DNA of 64,000 nt from Chalara sp. BL73 (GCA_918026815.1 CAKJVC010000057.1:62001-126000); one strand, 5' to 3'. Positions 37,191 through 49,482 are shown, counted from the first letter of the stretch. Translations and numbers: made by a program. Notes: generated by a model from the sequence alone, not told the origin.

Positions 37191-40100
37191 CTACAACGAC
37201 GACTTTCCGTTCCCAACTAATTCTGCACCGCCTCCAGAGATCGCCAACTTCCCGGTCTCCTTGACCTTTGTCTGGAATAGCACTTTGTTCCCCTCCCTCC
37301 ACGTCTCCGTCACCAGCGTCTGCCCCGGCAACACAGTCCCAGCGAACCTGACCTTGATATTCTTCAAATCACCATATTGCCCAGCCACCGCCTTTACCGC
37401 AATACCCATAAAGCACAACCCATGCAGAATTGGTACCTTGAAGCCTCCCATTTTGGCAAACGCAGGATCCACGTGTAGAGGATTATAGTCGCCGCTCAGC
37501 CTGTAGAGCACGGCCTGCTCCTCCGTCGTCTTTTCCTCAACAACGACGTCCGGCGCTCTCTTTGGGGGAGGATTAGAAGCGGTTGACGCTCCTCTATCCT
37601 CTGGTTTCTTTTGTCCCCCAAATCCACCGGATCCGCGGATGAAAGCTGTCATCTCGTTATAGAACAGCTTTTCCCCCGTCTCCTTAATCACGGTTGTCGT
37701 CCCGCTCTTCAGCACCGCCGCATTTCCTTTGTCTACCACCTCAAGCAGTTTTGGATAGGATACAAGAGTGGCGGATGTCGGGATAGGGTGTTTGTAGATC
37801 TCAAGATATTGTTCGCCATGTAGGAGCATCATGGGCGAAAAGTTCGGTACTACGTCGTCGATGTTGTACGGGGTCTCGGCGGCGAAGAATGGGACGACGC
37901 CGAATGTTGGGAGGGCCTTGAAGTTCTCCGCACCTTCAAACACGAGATCGAGGTCAGTCTTCTTGGCACCTACTCCTAGGTTGTAGAGAATAACGTCTTT
38001 CTCTTCGTACGTAAATTCGGTGCCTTTGGCTTCTGCTTTCTTGGCTGCCGCAATGTTGTCCAGGATTTCTTGGTTGACTTCTACAGGCTTCTCTTTCTGT
38101 GGTGAGAAAATTAGGAACTGTCTTTTGCCGACTGAGTAGAGAAGGAAGGAGAAAAGAAACAACGGAAGAAAGAAAAGACGATGACGTGTTTCCAAATTCA
38201 TTGCTCATAAAGTAAAGAACTATAATACAGGTACTGCCTGAATATCCAAGAAAGGCGATCATACCTTCGCGCTACCCTTTTTGTTCGACATGTTTGCCAT
38301 AATACTCTTCAGTCCATCCTGCGAGTCCTCTGGGTGATCTGATCGACCGTCATCGAAGTTTGTGATCTTGGCCCAAGTGGATACGACATGCTCAGGTGTG
38401 AGCTTGACATCGACTGGGAACCCGTGACCGCCAGTTCTTTGCCAGCGAGTTCTTCCTACCCAACCGCTGCCGACTTCATAAAGATTGCCAGTTGGTGGTT
38501 TCGGCACCTTGTCAGAGGAGAGAGCAAGGACGAGAGGCGCTATGTAGTCGGGCTTGAATGCTTGAACCATCTCTTCAGGCAGGATGGTTGCCGTCATTTG
38601 AGTGCCCGCATTTGGCGCGATGGTATTGACATAGATGTTGTATTTTGCTCCTTCACGAGCCAAAGCGCGAGAGAAACCAAGAATACCGCATTTCTGAAGT
38701 ATGTTAGAATAGCCTCATCCAAATGGAGCAGTCTACTACTTACAGCTGCTGCATAATTTGCTTGACCGAAATTACCATAGATTCCGCTAGTGGATGTGGT
38801 GTTGACGACACGACCATATTTTTGCTTCAGGAAGTATGGCCATGCTGCCTTGGTGACCTTGTATGTGCCTTTAAGGTGGACATCTAGGATGAGATCCCAC
38901 AAGCTGTCATCCATGTTGGTAAATGCCTTGTCGCGTAGGATACCGGCATTGTTGATCACGATATCGACCCTCCCGTACGTATCAATTGCAGTTTTGACTA
39001 CAGCCTCGCCGTCCAAAACATTGGCCTTATTGCCAACAGCCTTCCCGCCGAGCTTCTGAATTTCTTGGACAACAGTATCCGGGTTGACTAAGTCGTTCAC
39101 TACAACCGAGGCACCATGTTTCGCGAATGCCAGAGCATACGCGCGGCCAATTCTGTCACAAATTAGCTAAAATACGACCGGCCGAGAGAACAGAGCTTAC
39201 CCAGCACCAGCACCAGTGATTAGCGCAACCTTGCCGGTAAAGTCAAGTTTCTCTCCCTTGTCGCCAGGGGACAACTGGAGAGACTTCTGAAGGAGACCCA
39301 AGAAATCGGCTGGACCAGTAGGGTGTTCCGCACCCTCATAATTGCTGATTTGATCCCAGTTCTTTAGTAGAGCACCTGGGGTATATGAATCATCAGCCTT
39401 GAGCAATAGACCACTTGCACGCTCCCAGCGCAGCTTCGCAATGTGTCCACCTCCAGCTTCGAAAATTGATCCATTTTCTGTCGCATCTTTGTGTACCAAC
39501 ACTGCAACCAGAGGAACGACCCATTCTGGCTTCAGGTTATCGAGAATATCGGGAGGCATAACAGTTTGTGTCATACGGCTAGCGGCTGGTCCGAATTAGC
39601 AGCTGACTTCAATTCGGAGCAGGAATACATACCAATTGGCGCAATAACATTAGCATGAATATTATATTTGGCGCCTTCTTTTGCTAAGGTCTCGGTGAAA
39701 CCAACCAGGGCAAGCTTAGCAGCAGAATAGTTGGTCTGGCCAAAGCTTCCAAAAAGGCCGGCCGCAGAAGCAGTGTTGATTACCCGTCCATACTTCTGTT
39801 TCCGGAAGTACGGCCACGCAGCTCTGGCACACTTGTATGATCCCTTCACATGCACTTCAATGATCAGATCCCAGTCCTTATCTGTCAAATTCTTGAAGCT
39901 GATATCTCGAAGAATTCCGGCATTGTTGATGAGGACATCGATCCGGCCGAAGGCTTTGATGGCGGTCTCGATGATCTTGTCGCCGTCTGTGACGCTGTTG
40001 TAGTTTGCGACAGCTTTGCCGCCTGCGGCTTTGATCTCATCAACGACGATGTCTGCGGCCTAGTTTTTTTTTGTTTTTAATATATACTGCTCCGGACGGC

Positions 40101-40335
40101 GGATACGTGATGCAGCATACCTTTGTGGAATTGCCCTCTCCCTTGAATGATCCCCCAAGGTCGTTGACCACCACGCTGGCGCCTCTCGAGCCGAAGAAGG
40201 TAGCATATGCCTGCGAGAATGAATTAGTATCTAGCTCTCAATAGCATTGTTTCTCTTATGCAGACGTACCTTTCCTAGCCCACCTCCAGCGCCGGTGACC
40301 ACGACGACCTGGCCATCATACCGTAGCTCCGACAT
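37191..40335 (-). CDS. FOX2: peroxisomal multifunctional beta-oxidation enzyme Fox2
   Basis: Catalyses the second and third steps of peroxisomal fatty-acid beta-oxidation: hydration of 2-enoyl-CoA to the (3R)-hydroxy form and its oxidation. Seven exons: 40270-40335, 40121-40210, 39633-40059, 39201-39585, 38744-39152, 38265-38693, 37191-38096; 903 aa. Two tandem short-chain dehydrogenase domains show nucleotide motifs [14 protein letters not shown] and ITGAGAGIGRAYA, with catalytic Tyr/Lys in NYSAAKLAL and NYAAAKCGI. The C-terminal hydratase-2 (MaoC-like) domain has the hot-dog motif [19 protein letters not shown] followed by VPILHG. The protein ends in Ser-Ser-Leu, whereas peroxisomal PTS1 signals usually have a basic middle residue (Ser-Lys-Leu type), so targeting looks weak or non-canonical. 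Structure and frame are otherwise intact. Confidence 0.95.
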
Positions 40336-41300
40336 GTTTGGAATGCTCAATATGATATAGTGCGATGAATGTCTATTCTAGCTCCTTACAGCCTGGGGAT
40401 AAGATAAGATAGAAATGATTCTTTAATGGAAGAAGGAATAGGAATAAACGGAGGGGAGGAGGAGGAGGAAGAGAAGAGAGTCAGTTAGGCCCGATGATTT
40501 TGGTTTTGAACCTGACATCGGCAAAGCAGCTTCCCCCGGACGGGAAACACAGGCTGAATGATGCCTCGGTAGTCCACCAGGTTCTTTCCGCAGGGATGAG
40601 GGCCGGAAATAGCGGGGCTTCACATGCAAGCCCATCCCCACTTCACGTGCACACCGGAAACTGCAGACGGGATTTCATCGGGGATGGCTTACATAAGCAT
40701 ACACTCTGGCTCGGTCTACAGCCTCAGCTAGAGGGAATAGCCTCAACTAAAGTGAGAGAAGGTGATAAGTATATACAATCGACACAGAGGCAGAGGCAGA
40801 ACTAAATACCATCAACTACTCGCCAACGCGACATCATAATACATCATTGAGAACTGATTCGATAATAATAATAACATTGCTCATTGATAGCTATAATCGC
40901 CGCAACCAGGGGGTATCTCTGATAGCAAAACTCCATAGCAAATGCAACCCCTATTCTCTAGCCGTACCCTTCCTCCTCCCTCTAACCTGTAACATGCCAC
41001 TAGAAACTTTGCAGCAAATTCATCACCATGCTCTTCAGCATCCGACTCCACGAAGGGCGGATCTCCTCGCTCCTCTGTCTTCCCCTCTGCGCTCTACACT
41101 CGTCCTCAACCTGCTCCGCTTGCCCGTCTCCCGAGATCCGTGTTGGTCTATCGGCGACCAGCGACCCGGCATCAGGAGGTGACTCGAGATGCGTGTTCCA
41201 AGAAGAGTCGAGCGAGATAGCCAAATCTGCAAAAAAAGGAGAGCACATGCAATGTCAGACACCACACTAATAAACAAATGAAAAGGTAAAAGAAAACCCA
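40336..41300. other. Fox2 promoter and intergenic region
   Basis: Contains the CCTCGG box and a purine-rich GGA repeat at about 40449-40480 in the Fox2 leader. The rest has short frames only. Confidence 0.5.
40564..40569. promoter_or_regulatory. CCTCGG box, FarA/FarB-type site
   Basis: CCTCGG lies about 230 bp upstream of the Fox2 ATG. This is the known core recognised by the fungal fatty-acid regulators FarA and FarB in promoters of beta-oxidation genes. Its position before a beta-oxidation gene makes it a plausible fatty-acid response site; one six-base match alone is weak. Confidence 0.45.
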
Positions 41301-42611
41301 TTATAAAACATTTCCCTGCAACACACCAATCCCTCCCGTCCTCATCTTCCCTAACCTTTCGTCCAAGAACCCAGATTTACCTTTGATCAAGCGCTCTCTT
41401 TCCTCCAACTCCTGCTCAGCCTTTGCAAACAGCTGCCTCTTCGCCTGTCTCGCATTTTTTAACTTGTTCATGATATCACCGAACCGCCCAATGAATAGAT
41501 CACCTGTCTCATCCCATTCATCTAACGGAAGCGAGGAGAAGAAGGCTGATTGTTCCGCAATGTGTTGTGGGTCTTCTGTTTTGCCACCGTATTTCTTAAT
41601 GATATGCACAAAGCGTTGTTCGAGGGTCCTGGGTTCCTCAGATTCTGTCAAAGGCGGTGATGACAGTGGTGGGGCGCGATTAGGTAAGGGCTTGGTGTTG
41701 GGGTCTTCGTCCCAGGACTCGTTCTTCAGGTCGGAGAATGACATCTCAATTAGAGAATCGTCGTTGTGATACGGCGAAAGATCAGGCTCTTGAGAGATGG
41801 GAGGCTCTTGGACTAGTTGGGCGTCGTCACTTGCGCTTTCGATGTCGCTTCCATCATCGTCGTTAGGAAAGCCAACCTTCTCTTGTTTGTGTTGTGGCTG
41901 AGGAAAATGTTCGGCGTGAGAGGGCCTGCTCCGCTTCTTTGACATGACCTCGAGTTGTGCATTAGTAGGCTCTGTGTGAGGGCGGTGTTCAAGGGTCATG
42001 GGCTGTTGCTGGATGCGCTTTGCGTTTTGAAAACGTCCACTAATTCCATTTTTCCCGTGCGTATTGCCGGGTTCAGCCTCCGTTGAAATGGCGGGTGTGA
42101 GTTTACGAGACGGACCCTGACGAACAACATCTGGATTCACCATTGATGTCACCTTTGTTTGCCGAGAGTTTTGACCACCAATGTTGGCCTCATGTTGATA
42201 ATCATTGTACCCATTGCGACCATGTGTGGGCACATCATCCTGACGGTATTCCTCCTCTGCCTCATATGCCGTGTTTCGATATGTTCGAGAATCATTTAAA
42301 GCTTGAATGTCAACATCCCCTTCTGTAGACTCAAGCCCCGTAGATGTCAATGTGTTGTCTTGATCGAAGACTCCTCCACCTTGTTCATTTCGATCATTCA
42401 CTGCTGGTTGATGGGGGAGGTATTGAGGGTTCGGATGTGTATTTCGTGCACCGCTATGATTCGATGTATATTCAGGTGCTGGCTGGCTGCTGGTAGCGGC
42501 GACCTTTCCAACCTTTAATGAGTTTGCAAATTGTCTTGAACGTGAAATCTGAGCATCACTCCCGTCTTTTTGGTTGATGAAGGCATTGACACCTTTCCCA
42601 TAGGCTGCCAT
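41301..42611 (-). CDS. Ecm11-like meiotic chromosome protein
   Basis: Single-exon, 436 aa. In yeast, Ecm11 works with Gmc2 in the central element of the synaptonemal complex and is SUMO-modified. The first ~270 residues are low-complexity and polar (Asn, Gln, Ser, His) with basic RKLTP and KKRSRPS clusters. The C-terminal ~150 residues match the ECM11 domain that I recall in filamentous fungi: FSDLKNESWDEDP, LEQRFVHIIKKYGG, FFSSLPLDEWDETGDLFIGR, then a basic coiled coil (FGDIMNKLKNARQAKRQLFA). The ATG is followed by a short hydrophobic start (MAAYGKGVNAFI), common in orthologues. A possible SUMO site cannot be fixed by eye. Confidence 0.82.
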   Translation of the reverse strand: MAAYGKGVNAFINQKDGSDAQISRSRQFANSLKVGKVAATSSQPAPEYTSNHSGARNTHPNPQYLPHQPAVNDRNEQGGGVFDQDNTLTSTGLESTEGDVDIQALNDSRTYRNTAYEAEEEYRQDDVPTHGRNGYNDYQHEANIGGQNSRQTKVTSMVNPDVVRQGPSRKLTPAISTEAEPGNTHGKNGISGRFQNAKRIQQQPMTLEHRPHTEPTNAQLEVMSKKRSRPSHAEHFPQPQHKQEKVGFPNDDDGSDIESASDDAQLVQEPPISQEPDLSPYHNDDSLIEMSFSDLKNESWDEDPNTKPLPNRAPPLSSPPLTESEEPRTLEQRFVHIIKKYGGKTEDPQHIAEQSAFFSSLPLDEWDETGDLFIGRFGDIMNKLKNARQAKRQLFAKAEQELEERERLIKGKSGFLDERLGKMRTGGIGVLQGNVL

Positions 42612-43253
42612 TACTTTTGCGATTCGGCCTTAATGTTGCCAAAAGTAGGGTTGGACAGACAACGCAAGGATGGTGGGATTGCCGTGGTGAGGTAGCGGTG
42701 GAGGAAGATATCTTCCCCCGCTGGACGCGAGATTGGTGGCTCACGTCGCGGGGGCACGTGACAGCGCATATTTCATGGAGCTACATTTTATCTTTTGACA
42801 TGCTTTCAATTACTGTATATTGCTATCAGAGTTTTAACCTTTAAATATATTTCACACACCCCACGCACAACGTGTCCAAGATAAAAATATTGAAGGTGTT
42901 TTCGCTAAGAACTAAATGCCTTGTATGTAGTCGATGTGAGCGGGTAGTAGGTCTTCAAGCTAGCCGTAGCCGCACTTTCGTACTTGCATTGTATACAATA
43001 CAGACTTCCCACATGAGAACGTCCACAAGAAGACATTCTGTGATATATAATCCTCTCATACAGGAATGGGGTTACCTTTGGTGTACTAGAATTCTAATGG
43101 AGCATTGCACGAAATCTCCACTATTAAAACGGGAAGCCATCAAGTGCTCGGCATTCGTTGCGGCAATAGATTAGGCTTATTGTTGGAGGAATGCCGCATC
43201 ATCATTGCAGCTCAACACAGCCAGAATAGAGATTCTTGCTTTAATGACACGAA
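42612..43253. other. intergenic, nothing recognised
   Basis: About 640 bp upstream of the Ecm11-like gene and downstream of the methyltransferase, with no coding signal. Confidence 0.5.
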
Positions 43254-44467
43254 TTACCGCAAGACCCCAATATGAACCACAAACCCACTATTCGATTTGA
43301 GGCCATCGTTCAACTCCTCATCAGGGACTCTCCAGACACGGAAGTGTCTGTAAAATTCCCTTAACCAACTCTCAAATACTTCGGCGGACCGCAATTGCTG
43401 TGCAACTACACAGAGAGCAGGTTGCTTCCCAAGAGAATCAGAAATTCGTAATTTGCAAGCACTCACGCACGTCTGGACTAAAGGGTTGATAAGGGCATCG
43501 TTGTAAATGCAATCGCAAGCTAGAACAAGATCAAAGCTTTGTTCAGAATCGGAGCCTGTTAGAGATGGAGTAATCTCGTCTATTTCCCAGTCAAGGGGTT
43601 GTGCGATGATATTGCTGCTGCCTTTCGTGGAAGATGGCGCAGATTTCTTGGACTTGGCTGCACTCTTCCGCCCTTTGCTTGTGGGCTTCTCATGTTGATT
43701 CCCTGAGATGTTCTGTTTCAAGAGCTTCATCACATAATCTTGGTCTGTCAAGACATATGTTTTGATATATGGCGCCACTGCCAGCCCAATGATGCCAGAA
43801 ATGCCACACCCTAGCTCCAGGATGGTCGAGTCCGAATTCAAAATACCACTCCTGAACATCAGGTTTAAGGAAGATGCAAGCCATGAAGCAACGAGAGGAG
43901 TGATCTTCCATACAACTGAGAACTTCAGCTGCTGGCGTCAGAATGTGGAACGGGCAAAGAGACAGCTTACCAGCTCCAGTAGTCCCACCACCACGATTGG
44001 ACGCCAAAACAGTTGGCGATTGACGTATCTCCAGATCACGATCTCGAATCGTGAGCTCTAGAAGGGTAGCAGCGTGATCCACAAAGCCAAGGTTCTGAGA
44101 AGGAATCGCCTGCGAGAAAAGAAGAAACGCCTCTGTAAGATACGTTAGCCATGAGCGCAAAACGGAGGAATGTGTACGAGGCCCAAAAACGAGCAGTGGC
44201 TAACGAGTTGCATCAAAATCATGTGGCAGCTTTCACTTGAGTTATGGTCTGAGCGTGCCGAGTGAGAATATGTGAAATTTCATGTGAACTTCCACTGCTT
44301 TGGGAATTGAAGGGGGCCGTATTACATGCCAAGAGGTTAGAGAATGTGATTGATGAGTGACATTCCTGGGCCACCAAGGCTCGTAGTTGGTATATTCATA
44401 GGTAGACTTCCTCACCTTCATCAACATCATCGACTTCTGGCCCCAGGGAGTCCCAGATGTTGGTCAT
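43254..44467 (-). CDS. RKM5: Rkm5-like protein-lysine methyltransferase
   Basis: SAM-dependent seven-beta-strand methyltransferase (METTL21 group); yeast Rkm5 methylates ribosomal protein Rpl1. Exons 44416-44467, 43971-44132, 43254-43915; 291 aa. The first exon is short and acidic (MTNIWDSLGPEVDDVDE), followed by AFLLFSQAIPSQNLGFVD as in fungal Rkm5. Motif I for SAM is ILELGCGISGIIGLA, preceded by the family's GGTTGAVVWK; post-I YVLTDQDYV; motif IV LDWE...FDLVLACDCIYND. A Lys/Ser-rich insert (SKGRKSAAKSKKSAPSS) interrupts the middle and is probably a surface loop. Intron 1 is 283 nt, long for this genome. The last ~40 residues carry the usual VWRVPDEEL and end with FVVHIGVLR. Confidence 0.9.
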
Positions 44468-45663
44468 GCTCGCTTAGCACTGTCTTCTGCATGCAGCTGC
44501 CAATGCTTGGTATTGGATGTGGAGATGATGACTCGCCCTAAAAGTGTCACCCCCTCAATACCACAACGAATGCCCAGAGTTGGCGATGCAGTTGTTCGGT
44601 TTTGATCAAAGGCTCAGCGTGCCAGAATAGGGTACGATTGATCGGGCGGTTGGGCGAGTGGTAGGCATATAAGCCCAGCCGGCTGTGCAAAAGTCTATCC
44701 AAGGGAATGGTGGTCTCAGGTGGTACAACTCAAGCGTTTGATTAGGCGTGAAATGGATCTTGGGTGTGACTGATGGATATGGGGATTACGAGGGCAACGG
44801 GTCTGAGGGATCCAAGGCTGAGAGAGATAGGTGTCGGAGATAGGTATCTGATGCTAAATTTGATCAATATATGAAAAACATATATATATCTACTGTAGAG
44901 GGCTGGTTGATGTTGTTGGTATGGGTGTTGGTGGCCGGTTAGCCCAGCCTAACGGGCGGGCGGGGGCTGTTTGATGTTTGATGCAGAATCACTTGTCCTG
45001 CTGCTGTTCGAGGAGAAGAATGAAGGATTGAAGATAGACAGCTTCCTGTTTCCTGTGGAAAAGCAGATGTGATATACTGTAAAAATAACCTCAAACAGTG
45101 TTAAAACTCTGGTCTGGTTCACCGCATGCAATCTTAACCTTCAGCTTCGTCCAATCATAACACCATGTTGCTGGGTGCATCCAGCCTGTCTTGTCTTGTC
45201 TTGGGGGGGCTGGCGTAAGGCCTATAGACCCTAAGACAAAGCCCTGTAGCATAAGAGTATAAGCCTACGAGGAACCAAGACGGTGGTTAGTGGCACAACT
45301 ACAGGGGTTCAATACCCAAGTAGGTATAGACAGCGTCATCCACCCACCCCAGGAAGCTCAGGTCGCAAAGCTCCAAGCTATTGCAACCTTATTACCCTTC
45401 CCACCCACCATCCATCCATCCATAACCGAGCTCAAGCCTAAAACTTGACGTACTGCTTCTGTGACAATTAAACTCCAACAACACCCCATCATCCTTCGTT
45501 CTCCTTTTACACTATATCGTAGCTGTTGATTCAACTCGTCATCATCATAGTCACCCTCGCAGCTGGCTATCTTTCCTTTCTCTTTCTTGCTCTCGTCATT
45601 CAATCAACTCAATTCAGAGCATACATCCACGCCTGCTTCTCTGCCTCCGAGCAAGCTGCTACC
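44468..45663. other. divergent region between methy​ltransferase and acyl-CoA synthetase
   Basis: About 1.2 kb with short frames only. The last 250 bp are CT-rich, matching a strong promoter for the acyl-CoA synthetase. A 63-codon extension in frame before the chosen synthetase ATG lacks family similarity and is not used. Confidence 0.45.
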
Positions 45664-47855
45664 ATGTCGCTCAAAAATGCCACCGTTCAGGCAAGAATCG
45701 TGCGCCCTCCTCCCTTCACCGTCGAGGCGACAGGTTATGAGAAGGTGCAAGGCGAGACCATCCCTCGCAGAAACCCCAAGGCGAAAGACGGCCTAATTAC
45801 ACAGCCAGAGGAGAACATCTTCACGGTCTTTGACCTCATCAAATACAGCTCTGAGAAGTTCGGAAACGCGAAGGCTCTTGGTTCGCGCAAGCTTATCAAG
45901 ACTCACCAGGAGACAAAGCAGGTGAAGAAGATAGTCGATGGTCAGGAAACCACAGTGGACAAGAAGTGGACATATTTTGAGCTTGGTTCATACGAGTATA
46001 TCAGCTTTCACGACTACGAAAAATTGACTTTACAACTTGGTGCGGGTTATCGAAAACTTGGCCTGGTGAAGGATGATCGAGTTCACATCTTTGCTGCAAC
46101 GAGCCAACACTGGCTAGCGACTGCGCATGCTGCCGTTTCTCAATCCATGCCAATCGTTACGGCATACGACACGCTTGGAGAGGAAGGATTGAAGCACTCA
46201 CTTGTCGCGACGAAGGCAAAGGCCATCTTCCTCGACCCTCACCTCCTACCAACCCTTATCAATCCACTCAAGGAAGCTTCCGAAATCAGGATTGTTGTCT
46301 ACAATAGCCAAAATGAGGTTAAGCAGGAAAACATCGATAGACTCAAGGCTGCACACGACCGACTCACTATCCTAAGCTTCGAGGAGCTTCGGAAGCTGGG
46401 TGAAGAGAACCCGGTTGACCCAGTGCCGCCACAACCAGAGGATCTATGTTGTATCATGTACACTTCTGGATCGACTGGTCCACCGAAGGGCGTCCCGCTC
46501 AAGCACAAGGCCGTCGTTGCAGCAGGTAAGCTAAACGAACCCTTCCACGAGAATTTTCGCTAATCGACGTAGTTGCTGGTGTCAGCACCATTGTCCACCC
46601 ATATCTTGGTCCTGGCGACTGCCTCCTAACCTACTTACCTCTCGCACATATCCTCGAATTTGTCTTCGAAAATGCATGCTTATACTGGGGCGGAACCATG
46701 GGTTATGGAAATCCAAAGACCCTCTCCGATGCATCGGTCAAGAATTGCAACGGAGATATTCGTGAATTCAAGCCAACGGTCCTGGTTGGTGTTCCTGCTG
46801 TCTGGGAATCTGTTAAGAAGGGCATTGTTGCCAAGGTCAACTCTGGAAGTCCTGTTGTCAAAAACATGTTCTGGGGTGCAATGAAGCTCAAGGGTGCTGC
46901 GCTCCACTACGGACTTCCCGTTCTCCCTGGGCTTCTCGATTCGGTTGTCTTCAAAAAGGTCAAGGAAGCAACAGGTGGCAGACTTCGAATCTGCCTGAAC
47001 GGAGGTGGCCCAGTCTCGAAGGATACCCAACGCTTCATCTCGCTGGCAATTACTCCTATGATCAATGGCTACGGATTGACTGAAACAACTGCTATGGGAG
47101 CACTTATGGATCCTATGCATTGGACTGATGAGGCTTTGGGAGACCTACCTAGCTGCATCGAGGTCAAGCTGGTCGATTTCCCCGATGCCGGTTACTTTGT
47201 TACGAACAAGCCAAATCCGCAGGGTGAGGTTTGGATCCGTGGTCCTTCCATTACGGAGGGCTATTACAATGATCCAAAGGAGACTGCGGATGCGATTACC
47301 AAGGATGGATGGTTCATGTCGGGCGATATCGGAGAATTTGACAAGAATGGGCATCTCAAGATCATCGATCGTAAGAAGAACTTGGTGAAAACGTTGAACG
47401 GAGAGTACATTGCACTGGAGAAGCTCGAGTCTATCTATCGCTCTGCAACCATAGTTGCCAACATATGCGTGTATGCCGATCAACAACGAACGAAACCTGT
47501 AGCAATTATTGTACCTGCAGAGCCAGCGCTAAAGAAGCTAGCAGCGAAGCTTGGAGTTGAGGGTAACGGAATCGAAGATTTAGTGCACGACAAGAAGATT
47601 CAAAAGGCTGTTTTGCAGGAATTACAAGCTGCTGGAAGAAGCGGAGGCTTATCTGGTATTGAGATCATCGAGGGTGTAGCTTTGGCAGATGAAGAATGGA
47701 CCCCACTAAACGTAAGTTCGAGTATCGCTACATTCAAAGGAACATACACTCACCTCAAGCAGGGATTCACAACCTCAGCACAAAAGCTCAACCGAAGAAA
47801 GATTTTACAACAGTATCAAAAGGAGGTTGATGCGGCCTACGCTGCTTCAAACTAA
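45664..47855 (+). CDS. long-chain fatty acid-CoA ligase
   Basis: Activates long-chain fatty acids with ATP and CoA; yeast relatives are Faa1 and Faa4. Exons 45664-46525 and 46573-47855; 714 aa, normal for the family. Signature motifs: AMP-binding P-loop YTSGSTGPPKGVPL, NGYGLTETTAMG, and the fatty-acyl-CoA synthetase signature GWFMSGDIGEFDKNGHLKII followed by DRKKNLVKTLNGEYIALEKL. The start MSLKNATVQARIV agrees with fungal homologues; the longer upstream frame is hydrophobic leader sequence. The C-terminus is AAYAASN, without a PTS1, so a cytosolic, ER or lipid-droplet location is more likely than the peroxisome. It would supply acyl-CoA to lipid synthesis and to Fox2-dependent oxidation. Confidence 0.93.
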
Positions 47856-49129
47856 ACTGAGGATCGAAATTGGGAGGTTAAGCCAGGGGCGCAAATTGTG
47901 GTTCTGCGAGGAGCGTTTGTAAGGGTTACTTGCTGTATAATAATCCGTGCCACCTATAATCGAATGATCTTCTTTCCCTTCGGCCTTGTGGTCTGCTATG
48001 CTGTGGGGAAGTACGTAACGTAAGCACTTGTGTAGCTTTCCCCAGATCTACGAGCTGTGGGTCTGTTCACGTAGTGGGCCTGGGATCCATGAAGCTGATC
48101 CTTTCAGACCGCTACTGTTTCTTTTGGGAACTTTTGCGATTTTGTTTGTTCTGGCTGCTCTATCTACGCTGTGTGGTAAGCCATCGGATGCCCAATCGAC
48201 CCAATAGGCGACCAGCCCACTGGGTTGGGTTGACCTCGATTTTGAACCCGGCGAGCGGGTTGGGTCCAAAAGTTTGTAACCCGACCTACCGAGTTCTAGG
48301 GCCCCAACTGGGTTGCCAAGACCAGCCAAAGCCTCAATACACAGAGAGAGAAATATATCACTTTTTAAGCTCGCTTCAGATCGCTCCGGCTGCTTGTTAT
48401 AGCTAGAACGGGTCCTCGGCAACTTGTTAAAGCTCTACTAGGTTGGGCTTTATATATATGATAAACCTAGCCAACCTGCTACAGCCTTATTAGGTTGTGC
48501 CGAGAGGCCAAAAACCCAACCCATTCCGCAGTCTAGCTGTGTCCCTTTTTGAAGCTGGCTCAAAAACGCAACCAGCACGCGTAGAAGCTTTTCTGGCCTT
48601 TCTGCTTTGTGGCCCTGGGTTGTTAAAATTCCTGCATCGGATAAATCCTGCTTGGGTCAGGCTGAATACCTATTCGGCGTTGTTTGGGAAATGCGTGTTC
48701 TGACGAATTCTGCAACAGGGAATGGGCTTAGGGCTTATGGCGATTCCCTCATATATGGTCATGTGATGCTCTTTCAGAAAACGAGGCTGAGTTAGCTACA
48801 TTTTCTGACCGCCGCATCTTGCCTTTATAAATACATCAATAACCATCGTGTTGCTGCCTCGCTGCAGGAGGATTTTGCCGCCGTGCTCCCGCGCTGCTTG
48901 AATCTTCTCTTACATTTTTACGGCAGCCAAAGGCATGCACCAAGTCAAAGCATCCGAAGAAGAGCCACCGTGGGCGTTTGAGCTGAGGCATTTTTAAGAT
49001 TGATATGCTTTAAATTCCTTCACAGGAGACTCAAATATGCAGAAGAGAGATATAATTTCTCGCAATCATCTTACTAAATAATGAACTGCTGTGTAGGGAT
49101 GTTATCGCTCTCTTGCTTCTCAACCAGGC
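47856..49129. other. intergenic with relic transposon sequence
   Basis: Contains the hAT-like relic at 48176-48535 listed separately. The remainder has no coding signal. Confidence 0.5.
48176..48535. mobile_element. relic non-autonomous hAT-like element
   Basis: About 360 bp rich in ACCCAACCC/GGGTTGGG motifs like the ends of the large hAT element. The right end reads CCGCAGTCTA, nearly the same as the large element's CGCGCAGTCTA-type end (GCGCAGTCTA). The left end is degenerate (TAAGCCATCGG). Flanks GCTGTGTG and GCTGTGTC match at seven of eight positions, with a one-base register problem at the left. It contains no open frame, so it is best read as an old MITE-like derivative. Confidence 0.5.
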
Positions 49130-49137
49130 CCCATGCA
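49130..49137. repeat. target-site duplication, left copy
   Basis: CCCATGCA, directly before the left end of the hAT element; identical to the copy at 55371-55378. Confidence 0.93.
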
Positions 49138-49280
49138 TAGACTGCGAACTGGGGTCCCACGGGGCGGGTTTTCACCTACTTGACCCCACCCGTCGGGGTC
49201 CCACCCCATGGGTTGGGGTCTATCAAAAGCACCCACCCCACCCCATGGGGTCTTGATGGGGTGCCAAGCACCCATTACAT
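49138..49280. repeat. left inverted end with GC-rich subterminal repeats
   Basis: Starts TAGACTGCGAACTGGGGTCC and continues with repeated CCCACCCC, CCCATGGGG and TTGGGGT blocks in both orientations. Such subterminal motif clusters are typical binding sites for hAT transposases. Confidence 0.85.
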
Positions 49281-49482
49281 TTACACGTGACATTACAATA
49301 GTTGCTGTACAGTTAGAGAAGTTATACTAATAAGTCTACTAATCAAAAGCTACGCGACATAAACGTATTAAAATTTTGGTTTGTGAATTTTATTATGTGC
49401 TTAGCGCCCTATCGCTAGCGTGTATACCTTTAATAACTCCATTGCTTAACCCATTTCCTTTGTATGAACTGCGTTTGATTCT

